From Enterococcus plantarum (lineage in GTDB: Bacteria > Bacillota > Bacilli > Lactobacillales > Enterococcaceae), in assembly GCF_001730295.1 (NCBI RefSeq), contig NZ_MIKA01000011.1:1-64000 (forward strand): a stretch of 64,000 nt of DNA, in the 5' to 3' direction. The position numbers and the translations under genes were made by a program. A model generated the notes under the pieces. That model ran no database searches. It was given only the letters and a program-made list of their open reading frames with translations, and had not been told where the DNA came from. Positions 26,478-34,341 of the stretch are shown here, piece by piece; positions within the stretch are counted from its first letter, which is position 1, and each line of letters begins with the position of its first letter.

Positions 26478-27524
26478 TTATTTAGCAGGTACTAAATTTT
26501 TCAATGCTGTTGCCAGTGAATCATTGACACCTGCTGGTAACCATTGATCTACTGCATCTTTGTATGCTGCAAGCCCTTGTCCTTTTACAGTTAAGTCGTA
26601 AATCAATTTACTATACTCATTACCGGCTGTCCCTAATAATTTAACAGCGTCCATCAATTGTGCTGTATTCGCACCTGGTGCTAAAACACTTGTATAATAG
26701 AAATAGCCATCTGCTGCATTAAAATACCATTTATCAGCAGTCTTAGGATCTTTTGTAATATTATTGAATGAAATTTGGATATTTCCTGAACCTGTTGCTG
26801 CTGGTGCATTCCAAATCAACGTGCCATCTTGTGTAAATGTTGGCGCATAAACTGGTGCTATCGTCCATTCTTTTTCGTCAGCCGCTTTGTATTCTAATGA
26901 TACATAGCTTAGTGATGGTGTCCCTGATTTTACTTTGATTTGATTTGATGTATTACGAGTAAATCCATCAATCCCACTCGCGTAATATAGAACCCCATTT
27001 TTTTCAAATGTGTAGCGGTATGTGTAAGTCGTTTTAGTTCCAACCGTTTCTGCTTTTTCCTTAACTTTCAATGTATACGTTCCGGCAAATTCTCCAGCAT
27101 CTACTTTTAAAGTCGGTGCACTGCCTTCAAAAGTAGAATCTGTAAATCCAGCTGAAGATTCTGTTCCTGGTAATACATAAACTTCCTTGCTTGTTTTACC
27201 TTCAAGTTCAGCACCCGTTGTTAATTTAACTTGATAATCTTTTAGCAGTTGCAATGATTCCTTTAACGAAACACGAACTAACGTTTTGTACTCACCGATA
27301 TTCTGGATTGCTACATCTTTATTTACTTCTGATCCTGGATCCCAGTCGGTCGGCGGATCAAAGGTTTCCACTACTTCAATATCTTTTCCAGTTGCAATTT
27401 GTCCTTCAAAATGGTTGTTTTTTTGGTCTTCACTCGTAAACCAAGCGAATGTTCCCGCTGCAATTGCAGCAAGCGCAAAGACGCTTGCTAAAGCAAAGAC
27501 TTTTTTCTTTCTGTTTTTATTCAT
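26478..27524 (-). CDS. TasA/CalY-like exported protein, first copy
   Basis: 348 residues from the ATG with GGGAGGAA eleven bases upstream; the frame extends 11 codons further without a site. The signal is NKNRKKK, a hydrophobic core, then AAGTFAWFTSEDQKNNHFEGQ, the classical SipW-dependent form. Then come VVETFDPPTDWDPGSEVNKDVAIQNIGEYKTLVRVSLKE, the conserved first sheet of TasA-like proteins, and NAADGYFYYTSVLAPG near the C terminus. It is the first substrate gene after sipW and the largest of the three. In Bacillus TasA forms biofilm fibres; a similar role here is by homology of the signal and layout only. Confidence 0.85.
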   Translation of the reverse strand: MNKNRKKKVFALASVFALAAIAAGTFAWFTSEDQKNNHFEGQIATGKDIEVVETFDPPTDWDPGSEVNKDVAIQNIGEYKTLVRVSLKESLQLLKDYQVKLTTGAELEGKTSKEVYVLPGTESSAGFTDSTFEGSAPTLKVDAGEFAGTYTLKVKEKAETVGTKTTYTYRYTFEKNGVLYYASGIDGFTRNTSNQIKVKSGTPSLSYVSLEYKAADEKEWTIAPVYAPTFTQDGTLIWNAPAATGSGNIQISFNNITKDPKTADKWYFNAADGYFYYTSVLAPGANTAQLMDAVKLLGTAGNEYSKLIYDLTVKGQGLAAYKDAVDQWLPAGVNDSLATALKNLVPAK

Positions 27525-27617
27525 TCTTAAGTTCCTCCCAATTTTTTTTATTATCAACCTTTTAACAATAATGCTTAAACTATTTTTCGCACTATATTAA
27601 AAAGTAAATACCTTCTT

Positions 27618-28352
27618 TTATTTGTTTAAAATGTAATAACGGATGATCGTGATAAAACCGAAAACTGAAAGTAAAAAAACAATCGAAATAAGTGTATTTT
27701 CACGAACAAATTTTAAAAATGCTCCCACTTTTGGCATCACTGCGATTTTTTTTCCGACTACTTGTTTTTCATTGACCGGAACATCTTCTGCTAAGTTGGC
27801 ATCTCCTTGCGTAATATAATAAGTTCCTTTAGTTTCGCCTAAGTGATCTAACTTTTCTTTCACTCTGTGGGTCAAAAAAGTTTGGCTTTTGATACTAGGT
27901 CTAAATGTGATTATATCTCCTACCTCAGCTTCATTACCTGCGATGTTTTTCACTAAAATTATGTCTCCAGAATAAAAACCACCCTTTTGTGTTTTAGGAT
28001 CTCTTGGCACCATAGAATCAGTTAATACACCAAAGAATCGATAACCTAAAATACTTTTATCCGAATTTTTAGTCGTTGCAAAAATAACGGAACCAAAAAT
28101 CATAAATAAAATGAAACCATAAAAAATAATGTTAAATACTAACCTATAAATAGAATTTTTGGATTTAGATGTTTTAATTTTTTTCTTTGAACCTGAATGC
28201 TTTTCTTTTTTTCTATTTTTCGTCATTGCTTTTTTAGCAGTTTTTTTTGAACCAGATGATATCTTTTTCTTTTTCAAAGTTTGTTTTGTCGTTGCTCTTT
28301 TCGCTCTTTTTTTTTTATTCGACTGTGGTTTCTTGCTCCGTTCTTCCATCAC
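27618..28352 (-). CDS. sipW: SipW-type (ER-type) signal peptidase I
   Basis: 244 residues. Residues 1-66 are a striking Lys/Arg/Ser/Thr-rich tail, then one membrane span (about 69-92). The catalytic block is GVLTDSMVP with Ser113, GDIILVK and TFLTHRV with His162, so it is the Ser-His ER-type enzyme rather than Ser-Lys. TQGDANLAEDVPV is the conserved Gly-Asp region, and a second membrane span closes the protein. It cleaves the special signals of the three TasA-like proteins encoded next. The start is GTG or the ATG after it, following GAGGG. The basic extension is not part of SipW proteins I know. Confidence 0.9.
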   Translation of the reverse strand: MMEERSKKPQSNKKKRAKRATTKQTLKKKKISSGSKKTAKKAMTKNRKKEKHSGSKKKIKTSKSKNSIYRLVFNIIFYGFILFMIFGSVIFATTKNSDKSILGYRFFGVLTDSMVPRDPKTQKGGFYSGDIILVKNIAGNEAEVGDIITFRPSIKSQTFLTHRVKEKLDHLGETKGTYYITQGDANLAEDVPVNEKQVVGKKIAVMPKVGAFLKFVRENTLISIVFLLSVFGFITIIRYYILNK

Positions 28353-28552
28353 ATTCTTAAACCCTCACTTTGCCTTAGACTTACAAAAAAACAGTCATTC
28401 ACTAAGTTGAAAATTAAGAAAAGCAACTAATTCGGTATGATTTCAGCTCATTTTATTTATCAGTTCTTATTAATAAAAGACTTATACTTTGAGCGTTGCA
28501 ATCATTTTGATAGTCCAAAAAACTATTGATATTAAGAAAATCAACTAAAACG

Positions 28553-28602
28553 CAAAAAAAGAAATACGCATGAATGGATAAATCCCTTCACTACGTATTT
28601 CT
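28553..28602 (-). terminator. Intrinsic terminator in the sipW leader
   Basis: AGAAATACG (28560-28568) pairs with CGTATTTCT (28594-28602), with an inner TGAATGGAT/ATCCCTTCA stem, making about 20 base pairs. On the minus strand it is followed by seven T. It stands about 50-100 nt downstream of the predicted sipW promoter, so sipW transcription must pass it. Confidence 0.7.
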
Positions 28603-28655
28603 AGACCGTTTCCTCTAAAAAAAAAAGTATGTGTTTTAGCTGTATAAAAAACAAT

Positions 28656-28684
28656 AGTTTATTATAGAAGAAACTAAAAGTCAA
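28656..28684 (-). promoter_or_regulatory. Probable promoter of the sipW cluster
   Basis: On the minus strand TTGACT (28684-28679), 17 bases, TAAACT (28661-28656). A TATAAT overlaps but is too close to this -35 box. Confidence 0.5.
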
Positions 28685-28746
28685 TAGTTTTTAAAAATAT
28701 TTTTTACTCTTTGTAGAATCAAGATAAAGGCGGTGATTAAGGTGGA

Positions 28747-28780
28747 TTGACAGACTTTATTCAATTGTTTAAGAATTGAA
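28747..28780 (+). promoter_or_regulatory. Promoter with dyad before the right recombinase
   Basis: TTGACA (28747-28752), 17 bases, TAAGAA (28770-28775). TTCAATT and AATTGAA form an inverted repeat (28760-28780) across the spacer and -10 box, a likely binding site, perhaps for the recombinase itself. Confidence 0.45.
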
Positions 28781-28841
28781 TGATCAAATAAATTCTCATT
28801 ATTTTTACTAACAACTATCAATAATTTAGAGGTGTATATCT

Positions 28842-29411
28842 ATGGCAGTGATCGGTTACATGCGCGTTAGTACGCATCAGCAAAAATTTGATTCTCAACA
28901 AAAAGCACTTGAACGATATGGTGTAGATTTAATCTACAAAGAACGCGAAAGTGGCAGAAAAACATCTAGAAGTGAACTTAACAAAGTCTTAGCTTGTTTA
29001 AAATCTGGTGATACTCTTGTTATTTTTAAACTTGATAGATTATCCAGAGGAACAAAGCAATTGCTGAGTTTATTAGAAGAGTTTGAACAAAGGAATATTC
29101 ATTTTGTCAGTATTCAAAATAATATAGACACTACAACTGCAATGGGACGATTTTTTTTCACAGTAATGGGTGCCTTCGCAGAAATGGAAGCTGAATTGAT
29201 TCGAGAAAGGGTGATGGCAGGCCTTGATGCCGCTAGGGAAAGTGGTCAGCAGTTGGGACGGCCACCACGAACAAAAGAAGTGAATGAAGCATTAAAATTG
29301 TACGCAAATTCTGATTTAACTGTTCCAGAAATCGCTAAAAGATGTAATCTATCTGTCCCTACAGTCTATAATCACATTCGAAAACAAAAATTATTAAAAA
29401 GAAACAATTAA
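28842..29411 (+). CDS. Serine recombinase (resolvase/invertase), right island boundary
   Basis: 189 residues. It is nearly colinear with the left boundary enzyme: GYMRVSTHQQKFDSQQKAL, KLDRLSRGTKQLLSLLEEF, FFFTVMGAFAEMEAELIRER, GRPPRTKEVNEALKLY and a C-terminal helix-turn-helix (TVPEIAKRCNLSVPTVYNHIRK). The catalytic Ser is in MRVST near position 10. The gene is in opposite orientation to its relative at 11280, and the two DNA copies form long imperfect inverted repeats about 17 kb apart. Its promoter region contains a dyad that could be a recombination or operator site. Confidence 0.92.
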   Translation: MAVIGYMRVSTHQQKFDSQQKALERYGVDLIYKERESGRKTSRSELNKVLACLKSGDTLVIFKLDRLSRGTKQLLSLLEEFEQRNIHFVSIQNNIDTTTAMGRFFFTVMGAFAEMEAELIRERVMAGLDAARESGQQLGRPPRTKEVNEALKLYANSDLTVPEIAKRCNLSVPTVYNHIRKQKLLKRNN

Positions 29412-29518
29412 TACACACACATGCTCTATCATAAAACACAAAGGGAAAACTAAGAACACTTTAATAATATAATAATTTTATATACGAAAGCTCTTATAAT
29501 AATACATATTGGATATAA

Positions 29519-29561
29519 GGATCGTGGCATAGAGGGATATTAATTATTCTTGCCTCGATCC
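29519..29561. terminator. Hairpin between convergent recombinase and ykkD
   Basis: GGATCGTGGCA (29519-29529) pairs, with one mismatch, with TGCCTCGATCC (29551-29561), followed on the plus strand by TATTTTAAT. Probably ends the recombinase transcript. Confidence 0.5.
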
Positions 29562-29569
29562 TATTTTAA

Positions 29570-29884
29570 TCAGCCGATCAATTTCAAGCCAATAACAGAT
29601 GCTAAAATGATCCCAATGAAGACAATTCTACGCCAATCTTTTGATTCCCCGTAAAAAAGCATTCCTAAAATAGCGCCTCCCGCTGCACCGATCCCCGTCC
29701 AAATAGCATATGAAACCCCCATTGGCAAACGCTTCATAGCTAAGTAAAGAAAGATAAAACTACAGCCAAAGGTAAAGAATAAAAGGAATAAAGATGTTTT
29801 ATTTTTGTTTAGATTATAGCGGTTGATCGACCCAACGCCAAGCATTTCAAAAATTCCTGCCATCATTAAAAACACCCAACTCAT
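29570..29884 (-). CDS. ykkD: SMR-family transporter subunit, YkkD-like
   Basis: 104 residues with four membrane spans, the standard small multidrug resistance size. The conserved Glu is in MAGIFEMLGVGSINRY near position 13, and LPMGVSYAIWTGIGAAGGAILGMLFYGE is the SMR signature of the second half. The wording closely follows Bacillus YkkD. It overlaps the preceding gene by four bases and so is a translationally coupled partner of a paired SMR. YkkCD-type heterodimers export guanidinium or cationic drugs. Confidence 0.9.
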   Translation of the reverse strand: MSWVFLMMAGIFEMLGVGSINRYNLNKNKTSLFLLFFTFGCSFIFLYLAMKRLPMGVSYAIWTGIGAAGGAILGMLFYGESKDWRRIVFIGIILASVIGLKLIG

Positions 29885-30216
29885 TTTTGATCCACTCCTT
29901 TCTCTCCTGTTACAACTTTCAAGCCCATTACACCAATGAGCAGTACTACAATCAGCAAAATTTTAGATAGCTTAAATTCTTCACCAAAAAAGAGGATTCC
30001 TGTGAGTACTGTACCTGCTGTGCCTAACCCCACAAATACCGCATATGCCGTTCCAACAGGCAACGTTTCTCCTGCTTTTATCAACGCGTAAAAACTAATA
30101 AAAATAAAGACCACCGTCAATACTATTTCCCACCATGTATGACTATGTTTCATTCCAATGACCCATAATACTTCAAAAAAAGCACCAATCATTAATTTTA
30201 ACCAATCTTTGTTCAT
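29881..30216 (-). CDS. ykkC: SMR-family transporter subunit, YkkC-like
   Basis: 111 residues, four membrane spans. GAFFEVLWVIGMKHSHTWW includes the essential Glu near 14, and LPVGTAYAVFVGLGTAGTVLTGILFFGEE matches Bacillus YkkC very closely; the C-terminal tail is hydrophilic as in that protein. It forms a pair with the next gene. AGGAGG precedes ATG. In Bacillus the pair is controlled by a guanidine riboswitch. Here the leader is different but also contains a strong terminator-type hairpin (30315-30369). Confidence 0.9.
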   Translation of the reverse strand: MNKDWLKLMIGAFFEVLWVIGMKHSHTWWEIVLTVVFIFISFYALIKAGETLPVGTAYAVFVGLGTAGTVLTGILFFGEEFKLSKILLIVVLLIGVMGLKVVTGEKGVDQK

Positions 30217-30314
30217 ATAAAAACCTCCTTATTTTATCTGGAACAACGTCCCGCTTTAGTTCACCTTGTGTCATGCAATACTGGCTATTTCTTAAATAGT
30301 TCAAAAGAGAAAAT

Positions 30315-30369
30315 AAAAAAGGTGTCAATCAACAATTCCATCTACGGCCTAAGAATTGTTGATCCACAC
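30315..30369 (-). terminator. Terminator hairpin in the ykkCD leader
   Basis: On the minus strand GTGTGGATCAACAATTC pairs with GAATTGTTGATTGACAC around a 14-nt loop and is followed by CCTTTTTTATTTT. It lies about 100 nt before ykkC, where an attenuator would be expected. Confidence 0.65.
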
Positions 30370-30685
30370 TTTGACTGATAATCAGCCGGCGCTAATTATC
30401 AAAAGTTAGTTGATTTAGTTGTATTCATTCTCTTAAAACTGTTTCTCATTTTACGCCATAATAAACGAATTGGCAATAGCCCCGTTCTTTGTTATTTGTT
30501 AAATAAAATTTAATAAGTTAGAAAAACTGTATAACACGCTATTTTACTTTATTAAGCATATAAATTGTCTAACAAAGCTATCATTTTTACCGATATATAT
30601 TCTAATTGATGTCCTCATACCTTTACCTTCTTAGATAGGAAGTCTCATTCGATCAGATAATTCAGAAAATTTTTATCTGATGATT

Positions 30686-30714
30686 TTGTAAATCTAATCA
30701 ACATATGATACACT
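30686..30714 (+). promoter_or_regulatory. Promoter of candidate small RNA
   Basis: TTGTAA (30686-30691), 17 bases, TACACT (30709-30714), a good vegetative promoter with no coding sequence downstream before a terminator. Confidence 0.45.
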
Positions 30715-30720
30715 TATCTT

Positions 30721-30796
30721 ATCAAAAAAAGATTCCTAGTGAATCAGTCAACGTTGATATTACTTACTTTAGGCGGTAGTAATGTCAGCGTTTTTC
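30721..30796 (+). ncRNA. Candidate small RNA of about 75 nt
   Basis: Downstream of the promoter at 30686-30714 the sequence can fold into GATTC-CTAGT-GAATC (30731-30745) and then an 11-bp stem, CGTTGATATTA with TAATGTCAGCG (two G-U pairs), followed by TTTTTCTT. A promoter, two hairpins and a T run in 110 bp fit a short RNA. I do not recognise the family. The minus strand shows no matching toxin frame. Confidence 0.4.
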
Positions 30797-30863
30797 TTCG
30801 CCTATACAAATTATAACACACTAAAATCTTTTTGAAAATATCAGCGTACTTAGCGTAATAAAA

Positions 30864-30893
30864 AAAATCTCACCCTATTTAAGGTGAGATTTT
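30864..30893. terminator. Terminator of pepC
   Basis: AAAATCTCACC (30864-30874) pairs perfectly with GGTGAGATTTT (30883-30893), with T or A runs on both sides, so it works on both strands. Confidence 0.8.
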
Positions 30894-30923
30894 TCATTAA
30901 AAGTAGGCTCTATCACTCTCTTT

Positions 30924-32252
30924 TTATGCTAAAGCTCCCATTGGATCCCATGGGGCTAAGACAGTTGGCTCTTGTTTCCATATTTCCTGTAACTCCGGTG
31001 ATAAGAATTCTTTACGAACAACGATTTGATAGGTGTATTCGTCCATCCAAGCGTCACTCATTACAAAGAACCCTTTGTCTCCGACTTTTTCACCCCAGCT
31101 ATTCTCTACTTTCCATTTAGTAGAAGTGCCTTCGATCAAATCTACACCTGTTAAAACCATCGCATGAGTCATCAAACTTTCACCAAAGTCTAAACGTTCA
31201 GCTTTCGTCATCGTGAAATCAATATCGAATAAATCATTCATATCATAAGCATCTAACGACATAATTCCACTATCTCTTGTGGAAGACTGACCCACATCAC
31301 AACCAAACCAAACAGATTCGCCTTGTTCTAACTGCGCAACTGCTAATTTCTTGAATGTCGTCATATCCACATTGATGTATTTCACTTCTTTGCCACCTAC
31401 AACATTTCCTAACATTTCGACAGTATATGTTTGGTTGTATGGTTTATCAGCTGTTGGGGCATTGATCACACTTACATAGTCATCAAGATTCACACCCACA
31501 TATTTTTCATAGAACGATTGCGGTGTTAACTGTTGATCCAAATGATATTTTTTCTCTTCGTCACGGTACTCAAAATCAAATTTATCTGGCGGTGTACCTA
31601 ATGAAATCGCTAAAAAGTTATACACTTCTGCCAGCATTTCCTCTTTGGCTGTTTGAACGTCTTCCACTGTTTTCCCACTAGCGATTAACGCACGCAAAAT
31701 CGTTGCATCTTTTCTTAATTTTTTATTTAAGTAATTGTTTAAGTCACGTGAATTTGAGCTATTACTACTTTCAGGCATGGCTGTTTTTGGCACAACCCCA
31801 TATTTTTGGAAAAGAGAAACGATCATATCCCATTGTCCACCATCTTGTTGAGGTGTTGCTAATAGGAAAGCAACTTTACGGCTATCTAATGCTTGATCTG
31901 CTGTTGCAATAATATTTTCATAGAAGTAATTGGACTTTTCATATTTATCCCAGAAAAATGTATAGTTTTGAGAAAGTTCAAAATCTTTTAAATTAAAGCT
32001 GTTGATCATTTTATGTCTAAATGTATTCAACGCTGCAAACATCCAACAACGTCCGCTTTGTTTTTGATTGGCTACTTTTCCAGTTGCAAGATCTACTGAA
32101 AAGACGGGCACATTATTGACTTCAGCGATCTGATTTTGTGCGGAAGCCGAAATACCATTTTTAACTACTCCACGCTGTAGGGCATTTTGCTTATTATTTT
32201 CCACAAATGTATCGTGAAATTTTTGTGTTACTGTAGGGTCGATTACTGACAT
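30924..32252 (-). CDS. pepC: Aminopeptidase C (bleomycin hydrolase family)
   Basis: 442 residues, the normal PepC length. The papain-like triad is visible: Cys in NQKQSGRCWMFAALNTFR (about 69), His in LMTHAMVLTGVD (about 363) and Asn in WKVENSWGEKVGDKGFF (about 384). It is a cytoplasmic hexameric aminopeptidase that trims peptides for amino acid supply and can inactivate bleomycin. The C terminus ends WDPMGALA, the tail that gives PepC its exopeptidase character in the family. Single gene with its own terminator. Confidence 0.96.
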   Translation of the reverse strand: MSVIDPTVTQKFHDTFVENNKQNALQRGVVKNGISASAQNQIAEVNNVPVFSVDLATGKVANQKQSGRCWMFAALNTFRHKMINSFNLKDFELSQNYTFFWDKYEKSNYFYENIIATADQALDSRKVAFLLATPQQDGGQWDMIVSLFQKYGVVPKTAMPESSNSSNSRDLNNYLNKKLRKDATILRALIASGKTVEDVQTAKEEMLAEVYNFLAISLGTPPDKFDFEYRDEEKKYHLDQQLTPQSFYEKYVGVNLDDYVSVINAPTADKPYNQTYTVEMLGNVVGGKEVKYINVDMTTFKKLAVAQLEQGESVWFGCDVGQSSTRDSGIMSLDAYDMNDLFDIDFTMTKAERLDFGESLMTHAMVLTGVDLIEGTSTKWKVENSWGEKVGDKGFFVMSDAWMDEYTYQIVVRKEFLSPELQEIWKQEPTVLAPWDPMGALA

Positions 32253-32396
32253 TTTGATTCATCCTTTCACTCATCGTATTTCTTTTTCATTATATGCCTC
32301 AATTTTCAAACTCACAAGTTTTTAATAAAATAAAATTGCTTTTTTGCATCACTTGTATTATCATATGCAATACAAAGAAGTAAAAGAGGTGACTAT

Positions 32397-32771
32397 ATGT
32401 TATTAGAAATAGATACTCAAAGCCAAACGCCGATTTATCAACAGATTTGTAATCAACTTATCCTTGGGATTGCAACGCATAAACTGCAGCCAGGCGAGCT
32501 CCTTCCCTCCGTTCGGCAAATGGCGGATGAAATCGGCGTAAATATGATGACTGTTTCAAAAGCCTACTCTCTATTGAAACATGATGGCTACATTTTAACA
32601 GATCGTAGAAATGGTACCAAGGTTGCTGAAAAGCAAGTACTCGATTCTTCCTTTCAGGAACGATTTATAAAAGATTTGGAATTATTACTAGCTGTAGCTT
32701 CTATTCATAAACTTTCAGAAAGTACCGTACAAGAAGAAGTCAAACGGATGTATCAAAAATTTGAACAGTAA
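32397..32771 (+). CDS. GntR-family regulator, YtrA type
   Basis: 124 residues. A winged helix typical of GntR proteins (TPIYQQICNQLILGIATHKLQPGELLPSVRQMADEIGVNMMTVSKAYSLLKHDGYI) fills residues 10-70; the remainder is a short helical tail, so it belongs to the small YtrA subfamily, which usually represses an adjacent membrane protein or ABC operon. AGAGGTG precedes ATG. It is followed after 14 bp by a membrane protein gene, which it probably controls. Confidence 0.9.
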   Translation: MLLEIDTQSQTPIYQQICNQLILGIATHKLQPGELLPSVRQMADEIGVNMMTVSKAYSLLKHDGYILTDRRNGTKVAEKQVLDSSFQERFIKDLELLLAVASIHKLSESTVQEEVKRMYQKFEQ

Positions 32772-32785
32772 AAGGTGTGTTGAAA

Positions 32786-34174
32786 ATGAATTTCTTTCTC
32801 TATTTATTGCTTGTTGGGGTCAACTTTTTAATGGCATTTACCGGTAGAATCCCTGCAAATCCGCATAAAAATGTTATTTTAGAAACAACGTTACCAAAAG
32901 ATAAACTTCAAGATGAACAGGTTTTACTCGTTAGTAAAACGTATAAGAAAAGATTAGTGCAATTGGCATTTATTTTCAGTATTATCGCTCTACCAATTCT
33001 ATTGATTCCTTATGATTCTTTGACTTTGTTCTATTTTATGCTGATGACTATCGGATTGATTGGGGCTTCTTTTTACTTGGAGGTTGTTTATATTCGTAAA
33101 ATGACGGCTGTTAAAGTCAAAAATAATTGGATTTTACCCACGAAACCGATATTAGTCGATACACGACTAGTGGTGAATAAAAATCGCAAATTGATTTCTA
33201 TTTGGTGGTTTTTACCAAGTGTTTTGATGACTCTAACTGGTTGTATTTATTCTGTTCAAACACTTGGTTTGTCTAATGGTACCTGGCTCATTTGTCTGAT
33301 TTCCATTCTTATGACAGGAATGTTTTTGCTTTTCTATTACTTTATTGCTCGCTTTCCAGTCAAACCTGTCACGAGTGATGAAATGATCAATCAAAAGGTC
33401 AACGATCAAATGCGCCATCATTGGTCTGTTCTAATGGCTGTTTCAGCATTTGTTTTGAGTCCTTTCGCTTTTTTGCCAACAAGTTCAGTTACGATTCCTT
33501 ATGAACGAATGATGGTATTTTCAATTGGCTATGCTGTGCTTATACTCGGATTTGTCATTTTCACTTTTTATTATTTATTTTCTTCTAGAAAAAAACAAGA
33601 TTACTTGATTGCGCAAGCTACGGAATACCGCTACAGCGATGAAGATCAATATTGGAAGTATGGCATTTATATGAATCCAAATGACAAAAGAATCATGGTA
33701 CCTGATCGTATTGGCATGAATATCTCCGTCAATTTAGGTAGACCTGCTGGAAAATTAGCGTTAGGCATCACAGGTATTTTGGTTTTGATTGCGTTAATTG
33801 CATCAAGTGTACCAATGCTGATCAGCGATTTTTCAAGTAATCCATTTGACTTAACGACAACCCACACTGGTATCTCCTTATCAGCGCCATTAAATCAGCG
33901 TAAACAGATTGCTTGGAGTGACATTGAATCAGTGAAACTAGTCGATAGCCTTCCTAACGACAAACTCCGTATTTACGGAACGGCAACCGAAAATTATTTA
34001 ACGGGAGAATTTAAAGTGAATGGTCAACCTGCTTATTTGCTTGTTTTAACAAATAAAAAACCGATTCTAGAAATCAAAACCAAAGAAAAGTTCTATTATT
34101 ATACAAACAAAGACAGTATATTAACTAAAAAATACTATCAGAATATCCAAGCGATTCGAGAAAAAAAGCAATAG
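32786..34174 (+). CDS. DUF5808/DUF1648-type membrane protein
   Basis: 462 residues from the ATG with AAAGG ten bases upstream (GTG and TTG codons just before are possible). About ten hydrophobic segments lie in residues 1-360. YWKYGIYMNPNDKRIMVPDRIGMNISVNLG is a DUF5808 motif, and the C-terminal 110 residues resemble a PH-like domain (IAWSDIESVKLVDSLPNDKL). Proteins of this kind accompany YtrA-type regulators in Firmicutes and may sense envelope stress, but no function is established. Operon with the preceding regulator. Confidence 0.75.
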   Translation: MNFFLYLLLVGVNFLMAFTGRIPANPHKNVILETTLPKDKLQDEQVLLVSKTYKKRLVQLAFIFSIIALPILLIPYDSLTLFYFMLMTIGLIGASFYLEVVYIRKMTAVKVKNNWILPTKPILVDTRLVVNKNRKLISIWWFLPSVLMTLTGCIYSVQTLGLSNGTWLICLISILMTGMFLLFYYFIARFPVKPVTSDEMINQKVNDQMRHHWSVLMAVSAFVLSPFAFLPTSSVTIPYERMMVFSIGYAVLILGFVIFTFYYLFSSRKKQDYLIAQATEYRYSDEDQYWKYGIYMNPNDKRIMVPDRIGMNISVNLGRPAGKLALGITGILVLIALIASSVPMLISDFSSNPFDLTTTHTGISLSAPLNQRKQIAWSDIESVKLVDSLPNDKLRIYGTATENYLTGEFKVNGQPAYLLVLTNKKPILEIKTKEKFYYYTNKDSILTKKYYQNIQAIREKKQ

Positions 34175-34341
34175 ATTGGGACTGAAACTTCGCTCTTTTG
34201 ATTGCTTGAAGCCCTAATACAGAGTGGCGTTAGTCAAAACAGTCATTATTTTGCCAAAAAATCCAGTATTCTTTCATTTTTACTTTGACATATTTCTCTT
34301 ATGTGATTAAACTAGTCATAATGAATAGGAGTGAAGAAATA

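Larger units (their letters stand above)
28353..28841. other. Divergent control region between sipW and the right recombinase
   Basis: 489 bp without a convincing gene. It carries a minus-strand promoter at 28656-28684, a minus-strand intrinsic terminator at 28553-28602 lying between that promoter and sipW, and a plus-strand promoter with an internal dyad at 28747-28780 for the recombinase. Between 28353 and 28550 I see only AT-rich sequence. Confidence 0.5.
30217..30923. other. Structured non-coding region between ykkC and pepC
   Basis: About 700 bp. From left to right it holds the ykkC leader terminator (30315-30369), a minus-strand GATAATTAGCGCCGGCT/GATTATC stem (about 30380-30403), a 24-codon minus-strand frame starting at 30618 (MRTSIRIYIGKNDSF...) with a weak site, an ATCAGATAA/TTATCTGAT hairpin (30652-30681), a candidate small RNA (30721-30796) and the pepC terminator. 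No larger gene is present. Confidence 0.5.

Noticed and set aside
30217-30480. Guanidine-I riboswitch before ykkC
   Set aside because: The conserved sequence blocks of that class were not seen on the minus strand.
30544-30618. A 24-codon minus-strand frame (MRTSIRIYIGKNDSF...)
   Set aside because: The ribosome-binding site is poorly placed and there is no supporting context; mentioned only in the region note.
30650-30900. A par/Fst-like type I toxin-antitoxin locus
   Set aside because: The short plus-strand RNA fits an antitoxin, but no toxin frame is found in the right place on the opposite strand.
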